Under the pieces are notes generated by a model, which had not been told where the DNA came from, ran no database searches, and saw only the letters and a program-made list of their open reading frames with translations. DNA of 8,400 nucleotides from NCBI GenBank assembly GCA_003662715.1, contig QMYO01000054.1, forward strand, positions 1 to 8,400. Reading direction: 5' to 3'. Of this stretch, positions 1 to 5,857 are shown one piece after another; the stretch's first letter is position 1, and every line of letters starts with the position of its first letter. A program made the translations under genes and the position numbers. The stretch comes from Candidatus Bathyarchaeota archaeon. GTDB taxonomy: Archaea > Thermoproteota > Bathyarchaeia > Bathyarchaeales > Bathyarchaeaceae.

Positions 1-139
1 CTGCAACGAAGGGAGCAACATAGTCTCCTGCATGCAGCACAAGCTTAACCTTTTCTTCGTTTAATCTCTTCACAGCTTTATCCAACAAGGGCAAACGGTC
101 ATGCGTGTCCGCCATAATGCCGATTAAAATTTTCTGCAA
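1..139 (-). CDS. Metallophosphoesterase, YfcE/MJ0936 family (N-terminal part, cut by window edge)
   Basis: Reading the minus strand from 139 gives about 46 residues beginning QKILIGIMADTHDRL and ending in LVLHAGDYVAPFVA at the window edge. The strand followed by D-T-H-D, and then the H-A-G-D block about 30 residues later, are the first two metal-binding motifs of calcineurin-like phosphoesterases; the spacing matches the small archaeal/bacterial YfcE-MJ0936 phosphodiesterases (about 165 aa, acting on phosphodiester substrates in the cytoplasm with Mn/Ni-type metals). An in-frame TAA lies 18 bases upstream of the TTG at 139, so translation starts at this TTG or at ATG 115. The TTG keeps the first beta strand, but the GGAGG ribosome site directly abuts it, which is unusually close. 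The C-terminal three quarters lie outside the window, so the substrate cannot be judged. It is transcribed divergently from the kor operon. Confidence 0.82.
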   Translation of the reverse strand, partial: MQKILIGIMADTHDRLPLLDKAVKRLNEEKVKLVLHAGDYVAPFVA

Positions 140-207
140 CCTCCTTCTCTTTTTTTAGTTTATAGGAATTGTATTCTACTTGGGCTTATGTAAAAAAACT
201 TGCGGAG

Positions 208-220
208 TACATAATATGTA
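208..220. promoter_or_regulatory. Perfect 13-nt dyad between divergent genes (operator candidate)
   Basis: TACATA-A-TATGTA is a perfect inverted repeat with 6-bp arms around a single central base. It is flanked by a second pair of arms, TGCG (201-204) and CGCA (222-225), giving an imperfect dyad of 25 nt. It lies between the phosphoesterase gene and the kor operon, about 37 bp upstream of the likely kor TATA box. The size and symmetry are those of a dimeric regulator site, but no regulator gene is visible here, and AT-rich dyads of this size can occur by chance. Confidence 0.3.
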
Positions 221-256
221 TCGCATGTAACAGCGGTTGTCAAATAGACCTTTAGG

Positions 257-263
257 TTTATAT
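257..263 (+). promoter_or_regulatory. TATA box candidate for the kor operon
   Basis: TTTATAT is centred at about 260, which predicts a transcription start near 285 by the usual archaeal spacing of about 25 bp. That leaves a leader of about 10 nt or less before the TTG/ATG starts at 293-296, in line with the lack of a good ribosome binding site before korD. A small ACCT/AGGT dyad (248-257) abuts the box. No transcript data support this; it rests on position and composition. Confidence 0.4.
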
Positions 264-295
264 CCAAGATAAGACTCGAATTTATAGAAAGATTG

Positions 296-637
296 ATGGA
301 AACGATGATGGATACCCGAATGATAGCAAGCGGTAAAGCTCTACTAACCCAAAGAATAAAAGTTTCTCGGGGAGAAATCCATATTATTGATGAACGCTGC
401 AAACAATGCCGTTTGTGCATCGAACTCTGTCCTAAAGAGGTGCTCCAAGAATCCGAGAAAGTGAACGAAAAAGGCTATCATCTTCCAGAAGTTATAGAGA
501 AACCAGAAGAGGGAAAAATCTGCGTCGCATGCGGTATCTGTGAAATAGCATGCCCAGAATATGCCATATGGGTTAAAGAAAAAAAGAAAAACCATCAAAA
601 CGGTGAGATTAATGGGAAAAGCAGTTCTAACCGGTAA
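296..637 (+). CDS. korD: 2-oxoacid:ferredoxin oxidoreductase, delta (ferredoxin) subunit
   Basis: A small protein of 113 aa with two classical CxxCxxCxxxCP motifs: C35, C38, C41, C45 and C76, C79, C82, C86, numbered from ATG 296. It is a 2x[4Fe-4S] ferredoxin subunit that takes electrons from the thiamine-diphosphate site of the complex and passes them to soluble ferredoxin. The two motifs are separated by about 30 residues, as in KorD/PorD proteins. It is first in the operon and overlaps korA by 26 bp. The start is uncertain: TTG 293 and ATGs at 296, 305, 308 and 320 are all in frame and none has a strong ribosome site; a TATA box at 257 favours 293-296 as the start of a nearly leaderless message. 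The residues after the second cluster are lysine-rich and probably disordered. The assignment to Kor rather than Por or Vor follows the neighbouring subunits. Confidence 0.85.
   Translation: METMMDTRMIASGKALLTQRIKVSRGEIHIIDERCKQCRLCIELCPKEVLQESEKVNEKGYHLPEVIEKPEEGKICVACGICEIACPEYAIWVKEKKKNHQNGEINGKSSSNR
602..606 (+). promoter_or_regulatory. Ribosome binding site fixing the korA start
   Basis: GGTGA lies 5 nt before ATG 612, inside the end of korD. It matches the archaeal 16S anti-Shine-Dalgarno sequence and supports 612 over the upstream in-frame ATG at 561, which would add 17 mostly basic residues with no counterpart in KorA proteins. Confidence 0.6.
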
Positions 638-1760
638 ACACTTCTGGTACGGCGACATCGCCATAGCCGAGGGAGCAATAGCAGCCGGTTGCCGATTTTT
701 CGCTGGATATCCAATTACTCCCGCAAGCGAAATAGCTGAGCACATTTCTAGAAGATTTCCGGAAATAGGTGGAATATTTATCCAATTCGAAGACGAACTC
801 GCAGCGATGGCTGCAATCCTAGGAGCCTCTTGGGCAGGAGCCAAATCAATGACCGCAACCTCTGGACCCGGGCTAAGCCTAATGATGGAGAACCTTGGCT
901 TAGGAGTGGTTATGGAAGTCCCAACTGTCATTGTGGACATCCAGCGAGGAGGCCCAAGTACAGGTCTTCCAACGCTTACTGCTCAAGGAGATGTTATGCA
1001 AGCGAAATGGGGAAGTCATGGTCCATATGAAATAATAGCCCTTTCGCCTGACTCACCGCAGGAAGCTTTCGATCTCACAATACGTTGCTTTAACCTCGCA
1101 GAGAAATATCGAGTTCCTGTAATTCTTCTCGCAAGCGAAACCGTTGGACATAGTGCCGGAAAAGTGATTGTCCCACCTGAAGATGAAATAGAGCTTATTG
1201 AAAGGAAAAAGCCTACAGTGCCACCCGAAGAATATCTACCTTACAAACCCGATGAAGATTTAATTCCTCCAATGGCTTGTGCAGGTGAAGGGTACGCTAT
1301 CTGCACAACAGGGCTCACTCACGATGAAAAGGGTTATCCAGATGTAAGCGCGGAGGCACAAGAAAAGCTGGTTAGACGCTTGAATGATAAAATTCGGAAA
1401 CACAGGGAGGAAATCGTTGATGTGGAAGAGGAGAACATGGAAGACGCAAAGATCGCAGTGGTCTCTTACGGACAAGTTTCTCGACCTGCAAAAAGAGCAG
1501 TTAAAATTGCCCGAGAAGAGGGAATCAAGGTGGGAAGTATAAAACTTATCACTGTCTGGCCCTTTGCAGAGAACGTTATACGAAAATGGTCCAAGCAAGT
1601 GGAGACGTTCATCGTTCCAGAATTGAACTATGGTCAAATCTATTTGGAGGTAAAGAGGGAAGCAGCAGGAAATTCTGAAACTGTTCTAATTCCAAGGATG
1701 GGAGGTAGACTAATTACTCCACAAGAAATCTATCGAGAAATCAAAAAGGTGAGCAAATAA
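612..1760 (+). CDS. korA: 2-oxoglutarate:ferredoxin oxidoreductase, alpha subunit
   Basis: This 382-aa protein is the alpha subunit of a 2-oxoacid:ferredoxin oxidoreductase, which carries out 2-oxoacid + CoA + oxidised ferredoxin <-> acyl-CoA + CO2 + reduced ferredoxin. Diagnostic family blocks appear in order: AGYPITPASE (31-40), FEDELAAMAA (59-68), TATSGPGLSL (81-90) and QRGGPSTGLPT (111-121), then a C-terminal domain starting near SYGQVSRPAKRA that ends with a VWPF motif. Length and domain order match archaeal KorA (about 375-390 aa), which lacks the long C-terminal fusions of single-chain Por enzymes. The two N-terminal blocks shape the 2-oxoacid and thiamine pocket. 2-oxoglutarate is the best guess because the alpha/beta pair reads as Kor, but related archaeal complexes act on pyruvate or branched-chain 2-oxoacids. 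It overlaps korD by 26 bp, and korB starts on the base after its stop codon. Confidence 0.92.
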   Translation: MGKAVLTGKHFWYGDIAIAEGAIAAGCRFFAGYPITPASEIAEHISRRFPEIGGIFIQFEDELAAMAAILGASWAGAKSMTATSGPGLSLMMENLGLGVVMEVPTVIVDIQRGGPSTGLPTLTAQGDVMQAKWGSHGPYEIIALSPDSPQEAFDLTIRCFNLAEKYRVPVILLASETVGHSAGKVIVPPEDEIELIERKKPTVPPEEYLPYKPDEDLIPPMACAGEGYAICTTGLTHDEKGYPDVSAEAQEKLVRRLNDKIRKHREEIVDVEEENMEDAKIAVVSYGQVSRPAKRAVKIAREEGIKVGSIKLITVWPFAENVIRKWSKQVETFIVPELNYGQIYLEVKREAAGNSETVLIPRMGGRLITPQEIYREIKKVSK

Positions 1761-2639
1761 ATGAGCTGGAAGATGACAAAAGAGAAAGAACCCTTTCTTT
1801 CCGAAGAATTACATCCTATGGATCGGTGGCTTAGATCAGAGCGGATGCCCCATATCTGGTGTGCGGGATGCGGCATCGGCTCTACATTGTACGCTTGGGC
1901 TAGAGCGCTGGATAGTGTTGGAATAGATAGGAAGAAAGTGGTGTATGTATCTGGAATAGGTTGCTGTGGTAGAGGATCAGGCTATTTGAATGTGGATGGT
2001 TTTCATACCACTCATGGTAGAGCTATTCCATTTGCTACTGGAATTAAGCTTGTCAAGCCAAATTTGTGTGTGAACGTTATATCTGGAGATGGAGACCTCT
2101 TCTCTATTGGAGGCAACCATTTTATCCATGCGTGTAGAAGGAACGTAGATTTGCTGGTCATTTGCACTAACAACTTTATTTACGGCATGACAGGTGGTCA
2201 GCTTGCAGCCACTACTCCGCTGGGAGATTATTCAACCACTTCTCCATATGGGAACATTGAACCTCCATTTAACACGCCTTATTTAGCGGATGCATCAGGA
2301 GCTGTGTATGTCGCGAGATGGACGAGCATCCATGTAAGATTGTTAGAAAAATCCATCGCTGAAGCATTGAGAATGAAAGGCTTTCGATACATTGAGGTTC
2401 TTTCGCCATGTCCAGTAAACTATGGGAGGCGGAATAAACTTCGTGAAGTGGATGCCATTGCGAAATGGTTTTGGCAGTCCTCCGTGATTAAACATGACGC
2501 AGACACAAGTGAGGTTCAAATCGAGAAAGGAAAGCCTATCATACTTGGAAACTTCGTCAAGCGGGAGAAGCCATCATATTATGAGGAACTAAAGAGATTG
2601 GAGGAAAAGGTGAAAAGGGCGGCTGAGGCGAAAAAATGA
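1761..2639 (+). CDS. korB: 2-oxoglutarate:ferredoxin oxidoreductase, beta (thiamine-diphosphate) subunit
   Basis: A 292-aa beta subunit that binds thiamine diphosphate and the proximal redox site. The N-terminal WCAGCGIG block (33-40) is the family's CxGCG motif. The thiamine/Mg signature is SGDGD (108-112) followed by NN (137-138), and continues into FIYGMTGGQ (139-147), characteristic of KorB-type subunits. SPCPVNYGRRN (215-225) matches the conserved cysteine/arginine segment near the C-terminus. Cysteines C34, C37 and C217 are in positions to bind a [4Fe-4S] cluster, as in other short beta subunits. The gene begins with no gap after korA; GGTGA at 1748-1752, inside the end of korA, serves as its ribosome site. 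It overlaps korC by 4 bp (ATGA). Length is typical (about 280-300 aa). The last 30 residues are a charged helix. Confidence 0.92.
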   Translation: MSWKMTKEKEPFLSEELHPMDRWLRSERMPHIWCAGCGIGSTLYAWARALDSVGIDRKKVVYVSGIGCCGRGSGYLNVDGFHTTHGRAIPFATGIKLVKPNLCVNVISGDGDLFSIGGNHFIHACRRNVDLLVICTNNFIYGMTGGQLAATTPLGDYSTTSPYGNIEPPFNTPYLADASGAVYVARWTSIHVRLLEKSIAEALRMKGFRYIEVLSPCPVNYGRRNKLREVDAIAKWFWQSSVIKHDADTSEVQIEKGKPIILGNFVKREKPSYYEELKRLEEKVKRAAEAKK

Positions 2640-3196
2640 AACCAGAAAGCAGAAAGGAGGTCATGTTCGCGGGATTTGGAGGTCAAGGAATCGTGACTGC
2701 TGGCTATATCACTGGTGAAGCAGCAGTTGTTTACGATGGTAAAGAAGCAACTTTAACACAGGTTTATGGACCTGAGGCGAGAGGGTCTGCTTGCTACAGC
2801 GGGGTGGTGATTAGCGAGGAAGAGATTAGTTATCCCTATCTCCTTAGCCCTCAGATTATGGTGATAATGAGTCAAGAGGCTTACGAAAAGTTTCTGTCCA
2901 AGCTCCAGCAAGGGGGAGTGTTGATTGTTGACAGCACCATAGTTAAACCTGACGAACGGGCAGAGAAATATCGGCTTTATAAGGTGCCCGCCACTGAGAT
3001 TGCCGAAAAGATGGGAGTGCGAGTTGTTGCAAACGTTGTCATGCTTGGCTTTTTGGGGAAGATATGGGATGCAATAAGCGTTGAGGCGCTTCAGGAGGCT
3101 GTTAAAGCTAGGGTTCCGAAAAAATATCTAGAGTTGAATCTTAAGGCGTTTCAGACAGGAGTGAAACTGGGCGAAGAGGCTTTGAAGAGAGGGTAA
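2636..3196 (+). CDS. korC: 2-oxoglutarate:ferredoxin oxidoreductase, gamma subunit
   Basis: A 186-aa gamma subunit of the same complex. The glycine-rich GFGGQGIV (13-20) and the YGPEARG block (44-50) are the hallmarks of the PorG/KorC family; this domain packs on the alpha subunit and helps form the CoA site. The start overlaps the korB stop as ATGA, which implies translational coupling and roughly equal subunit output. Length matches the family (about 180-190 aa). The residues after YGPEARG (SACYSG) differ from the more usual G-A-x-R-S/C run, a modest deviation within normal variation. No cofactor motif of its own is expected or seen. Confidence 0.91.
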   Translation: MKPESRKEVMFAGFGGQGIVTAGYITGEAAVVYDGKEATLTQVYGPEARGSACYSGVVISEEEISYPYLLSPQIMVIMSQEAYEKFLSKLQQGGVLIVDSTIVKPDERAEKYRLYKVPATEIAEKMGVRVVANVVMLGFLGKIWDAISVEALQEAVKARVPKKYLELNLKAFQTGVKLGEEALKRG

Positions 3197-3201
3197 CATA
3201 A

Positions 3202-3249
3202 ATGTTGAACTTGAACAAAGGCAGTTTCTTAGATGAGGGAGCATTGTGA
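3202..3249 (+). other. Possible 15-codon leader ORF coupled to the polyferredoxin start
   Basis: ATG 3202 opens a 15-residue frame (MLNLNKGSFLDEGAL) that stops at TGA 3247-3249, overlapping the GTG start of the next gene as GTGA. A GAGAGGG at 3187-3193, inside the end of korC, sits 8 nt before the ATG and would be a good ribosome site. This arrangement could couple polyferredoxin translation to korC. The frame is too short for coding statistics and may be chance; the downstream gene also has its own site, GAGGGA at 3235-3240. Confidence 0.25.
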
Positions 3250-4142
3250 AAGCAGACGTGAAGAAGCATCGGCTTGACAAGAAGTTGATTCTGGAAAGGA
3301 AGACGCTGGCTGTGCGGCACGTTCTCGTATTAGACGATGACCGATGCATTGGCTGCGGAATTTGTGAAATTATATGTCCCAAGCAGTCTCCCAAGCTTTC
3401 CCCACCCGTGACACGAGATGGACGATTGGTGCAGAAACCTTGCGTTGACTTTGAAGCCGATAAATGTGTATTCTGTGGCGTATGCGTTGACCTCTGCCCA
3501 ACAAATGCTCTAAAAATGGAGATAAACGATGAACCGAGACTACCAATATTTGAGGTTGAAGCCTTCCCCACTCTCAGGAAGGAGATAAGGGTTGATGCAA
3601 AAAAGTGCTGGTACGGCGATGTAACAGCTACTTGTGAGGTTGCATGTGAAAAAGCATGTCCAACCGAAGCTATAGATGTGACTGTTCAAAAGATAGGGCA
3701 AGAATCAGCGGAAAGAATAGTTGATTTCAAAATACTTGAAGAAGAATGTATCTTTTGCAAAAAATGTGAAGCTGCATGCCCAGAGGATGCTATCTATGTT
3801 GTAAAACCTTTTAGAGGTTCTCTTCAGGTGGACACCAACTTATGTCCAGAGGGTTGTCAGATTTGTGCGGATATTTGCCCAAGTGATGCTATCATAATAG
3901 ATGAGGACAAGAAACTTGTGGTTACCGAAGAATTTTGCATTTATTGTGGGGCTTGCCAACTAGTTTGTCCAGAGAAAGCGATAAAAGTTAACAGAACACA
4001 AGTCTTGCATACTGATGTTAAATCGGGGACTTGGTTTAAAGCATTAGAGAAACTGACTTCATATAGCTCCTTGCTTAAAGAGATGCGTTCTAAATCTGGG
4101 AAAAAGAAGTACGCACGTGTCAAGAAGCTGAAAAGTGTTTGA
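3246..4142 (+). CDS. Polyferredoxin with six [4Fe-4S] motifs (FwdF-like)
   Basis: A 298-aa protein with no transmembrane segment or signal peptide, so a cytoplasmic electron carrier. Six cysteine quartets are visible: C34/37/40/44, C74/77/80/84, C121/130/134/138, C168/171/174/178, C200/204/207/211 and C231/234/237/241, each ending in CP. Quartets 1, 2, 4 and 6 are classical CxxCxxCxxxCP; quartet 3 is C-x8-C-x3-C-x3-CP and quartet 5 is C-x3-C-x2-C-x3-CP. The layout resembles polyferredoxins such as FwdF of tungsten formylmethanofuran dehydrogenase, which wire electrons between complexes. It starts at GTG 3246 with GAGGGA 5 nt upstream, 49 bp after korC on the same strand, so it probably shares the kor transcript and accepts electrons from it. 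The C-terminal 50 residues are lysine-rich without cysteine. The exact partner cannot be told from sequence; a polyferredoxin for Fwd or heterodisulfide reductase is the alternative to a dedicated Kor carrier. Confidence 0.85.
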   Translation: MKADVKKHRLDKKLILERKTLAVRHVLVLDDDRCIGCGICEIICPKQSPKLSPPVTRDGRLVQKPCVDFEADKCVFCGVCVDLCPTNALKMEINDEPRLPIFEVEAFPTLRKEIRVDAKKCWYGDVTATCEVACEKACPTEAIDVTVQKIGQESAERIVDFKILEEECIFCKKCEAACPEDAIYVVKPFRGSLQVDTNLCPEGCQICADICPSDAIIIDEDKKLVVTEEFCIYCGACQLVCPEKAIKVNRTQVLHTDVKSGTWFKALEKLTSYSSLLKEMRSKSGKKKYARVKKLKSV

Positions 4143-4204
4143 TGCGATAAAAAAGAAGAAAGTGTAGGATTCTCAAAAGGTTCTAAACGCATAAGATAGA
4201 CACA

Positions 4205-4212
4205 TTAATAAA
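4205..4212 (+). promoter_or_regulatory. TATA-like box before the 4251 gene
   Basis: TTAATAAA centred at about 4208 predicts transcription starting near 4233, just ahead of the ribosome site GAGGAG at 4237-4242 and ATG 4251. The 108-bp gap after the polyferredoxin gene is long enough for an independent promoter. Weak evidence, based on position only. Confidence 0.3.
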
Positions 4213-4250
4213 CATAAGAAACACGAAGAAGCAAAAGAGGAGTTTCCCAA

Positions 4251-5246
4251 ATGGAAAAAGTAAGGGTAGTTCTATATGGTGTCGGAGCAATAGGAAGCCG
4301 CATCGCTAAGTTCCTGTTAGATAAAAACGGAGTGGAAATTGTTGGCGCCATTGACGTGGCGAAAGAAAAAGTTGGGAAGGACCTAGGCGACGTATTAGAT
4401 ATAGGCAAACGGCTAAAAATCAGAGTCTCTGATGACCCAGATGCCGTGCTTTCTAAAACAAACGCTAACATAGTAATTCACTCAACCACCTCATTCCTAA
4501 AACAAGCACATCCCCAAATAGCCAAAATCATAGAACACGACGTGAATGTGGTGTCAACCTGCGAAGAACTGTCCTACCCCTACGCCACAGACCCAGAACT
4601 CGCAAAGAAACTTGATGAATCAGCTAAAAAACATAAAGTAACCGTTTTAGGCACAGGCATAAACCCGGGCTTTATGATGGATACGCTGGTCATCACTCTC
4701 ACGGGCGTGTGTCAAACGATTGAAAGAATCAAAGCGACTAGGATATTAGATGCAACAAAGCGTAGAATTCAATTCCAGAAAAAGATAGGAATCGGGCTCA
4801 CAATCGACGAGTTTAAGGAGAAAATGGAAAAAAAGAATATAACCTTACACGTCGGACTAGAGCAGTCCATTTCTCTAATAGCGAGCGCTTTGGGCTGGGA
4901 ACTGAATGAGATAAGGGTGGAAAACGAGGCTATCAAAGCTAAGCAGGGTAAAGTAGTTGGATTAAGACAACGTGGACGCGGCATAAAACAAGGAAAGGAG
5001 ATTATAACGCTTGACCTTCAAGCTTACGTAGGCGCAGAAGAGGAATACGACTACATCGACATTGAAGGAACGCCAAGCATCCATGTGAAGTCGTCGCCTG
5101 GAATACATGGCGACCTTGGAACAGTGGCTGTAATCGTCAACTCCATTCCAAAAGTGATAAACGCTGAGCCAGGTCTTGTGACCATGAGGGACCTACCTAT
5201 TCCATCTGCAACGCCTGAAGACATGAGAACTTACCTAAAGAAATGA
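4251..5246 (+). CDS. 2,4-diaminopentanoate dehydrogenase-like NAD(P)-dependent oxidoreductase (DapB-type Rossmann fold)
   Basis: A 331-aa protein with a Rossmann dinucleotide site GVGAIG (10-15) and an aspartate, D35, at the end of the second strand (VGAID), which favours NAD(H) over NADP(H). The blocks STTSFLKQ (78-85), CEELSYPY (104-111), GTGINPGF (134-141), DYIDIEGTPSI and the C-terminal PGLVTMRDLPIPSA match the family of 2,4-diaminopentanoate dehydrogenase, the NAD(P)-linked deaminating enzyme of ornithine fermentation, which is often labelled dihydrodipicolinate reductase-like. True DapB is shorter (about 250-270 aa), so lysine synthesis is unlikely. No ornithine racemase, aminomutase or thiolase genes lie nearby, so the substrate is open; another amine or amino acid is quite possible. 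The start has a good ribosome site (GAGGAG, 8 nt upstream). Confidence is high for the family, moderate for the reaction. Confidence 0.8.
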   Translation: MEKVRVVLYGVGAIGSRIAKFLLDKNGVEIVGAIDVAKEKVGKDLGDVLDIGKRLKIRVSDDPDAVLSKTNANIVIHSTTSFLKQAHPQIAKIIEHDVNVVSTCEELSYPYATDPELAKKLDESAKKHKVTVLGTGINPGFMMDTLVITLTGVCQTIERIKATRILDATKRRIQFQKKIGIGLTIDEFKEKMEKKNITLHVGLEQSISLIASALGWELNEIRVENEAIKAKQGKVVGLRQRGRGIKQGKEIITLDLQAYVGAEEEYDYIDIEGTPSIHVKSSPGIHGDLGTVAVIVNSIPKVINAEPGLVTMRDLPIPSATPEDMRTYLKK

Positions 5247-5271
5247 ATTCCTATCTGTTGTATGACGCATC

Positions 5272-5277
5272 TTATAT
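5272..5277 (+). promoter_or_regulatory. TATA-like box before moaE
   Basis: TTATAT centred at about 5274 predicts transcription starting near 5299, just upstream of the ribosome site at 5301-5306. This gives moaE a short leader and possible independence from the upstream dehydrogenase gene. Position-based evidence only. Confidence 0.35.
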
Positions 5278-5300
5278 GGATGATTACAAACGATTAATCT

Positions 5301-5306
5301 AGGTGG
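5301..5306 (+). promoter_or_regulatory. Ribosome binding site fixing the moaE start
   Basis: AGGTGG lies 5 nt before ATG 5312. The in-frame GTG at 5303 falls inside this site and would add only three residues, so ATG 5312 is the better start. Confidence 0.6.
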
Positions 5307-5311
5307 TTAAC

Positions 5312-5779
5312 ATGGTTAATTGCGCTGGAGTTCATAAAAAAGGAACAATTTCTCTCCATGATGTGTTGAAGGCTATACGGGATAAACCAGATTTTAACAA
5401 GGCAGGTGCACTAGCGATTTTTGTAGGTGTAGTTCGCGGCGAAACTCTTGAAGGCGAAAGCGTGAAGAGACTGGAGTTAGAGGCATATGAAGAAAAGGCT
5501 AACGAGGTTCTTGAAAACATCTGCAAAGACCTTCAGAGAAGAGAAGGCATAATCGATGTGCAAATCCACCATTTTATTGGAGAATTTGATGTTGGCGAAG
5601 ATTTGGTTTACGTTGCGGTGGCTGGTGCTCACCGACATAACGTGTTTCCAGCTTTGAAGGAAGCTGTAGAGCGGTATAAGAAAGAGGTTCCAATATTCAA
5701 GAAGGAGCACGTAATCAATGAAAAGGGCTCAACTAAATCTTTCTGGGTTACTGAACGGAAAACCGAAACGTCTCGATAA
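5312..5779 (+). CDS. moaE: Molybdopterin synthase catalytic subunit MoaE
   Basis: A 155-aa protein matching MoaE, the large subunit of molybdopterin synthase, which receives sulfur from the thiocarboxylated MoaD C-terminus and converts precursor Z (cPMP) to molybdopterin. Visible motifs are GALAIFVGVVRG (32-43), LELEAYEEKA (54-63), IHHFIG (85-90), VGED (94-97), AVAGAHRHNVF (102-112) and PIFKKE (127-132). K123 and K130 are seven residues apart, as are the catalytic lysines K119 and K126 of E. coli MoaE. The usual C-terminal tryptophan is kept in a SFWV segment. Length is typical (about 140-155 aa). No moaD, moaB or moeA gene is adjacent, so the MoaD-like partner must lie elsewhere. Its presence implies tungsten- or molybdenum-pterin enzymes in this organism. 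Confidence 0.92.
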   Translation: MVNCAGVHKKGTISLHDVLKAIRDKPDFNKAGALAIFVGVVRGETLEGESVKRLELEAYEEKANEVLENICKDLQRREGIIDVQIHHFIGEFDVGEDLVYVAVAGAHRHNVFPALKEAVERYKKEVPIFKKEHVINEKGSTKSFWVTERKTETSR

Positions 5780-5807
5780 TTACCAGTCCTACCCCTTTCC
5801 CCTCATA

Positions 5808-5857
5808 TGCGAAGTATGTTGCAAAAGTTGCTCTTTTCTATGCTTTATTACTTCGCA
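5808..5857. terminator. Inverted repeat between convergent genes (possible shared 3' hairpin)
   Basis: TGCGAAGTA (5808-5816) and TACTTCGCA (5849-5857) are perfect 9-bp arms separated by 32 nt; within the loop AAAAG (5823-5827) and CTTTT (5833-5837) can also pair. It sits where moaE (plus) and the zinc-ribbon gene (minus) converge, and the right arm covers the latter's stop codon. It could form the 3' end of either message, but no U-run follows the long stem, and a 9-bp repeat at this spacing is not rare by chance. Confidence 0.3.

Noticed and set aside
561..611. Upstream ATG extending korA by 17 residues
   Set aside because: The added residues are basic and without counterpart in KorA proteins, they overlap korD further, and GGTGA is correctly placed for ATG 612.
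344..940. Long minus-strand open frame (198 aa) opposite korD and korA
   Set aside because: It lies wholly antisense to two confidently identified genes, shows no family motif and has no ribosome site. It is a shadow of codon use on the plus strand.
3128..3571. Minus-strand open frame (147 aa) opposite korC and the polyferredoxin
   Set aside because: Antisense to clear cysteine-cluster coding sequence, serine-rich without motifs, hence a shadow.
642..3622. Shared WYGD peptide and an 11-nt identical stretch in korA (about 643) and in polyferredoxin cluster 3 (about 3609)
   Set aside because: The match does not extend beyond a few residues and the surrounding folds are unrelated, so it is most likely coincidence.
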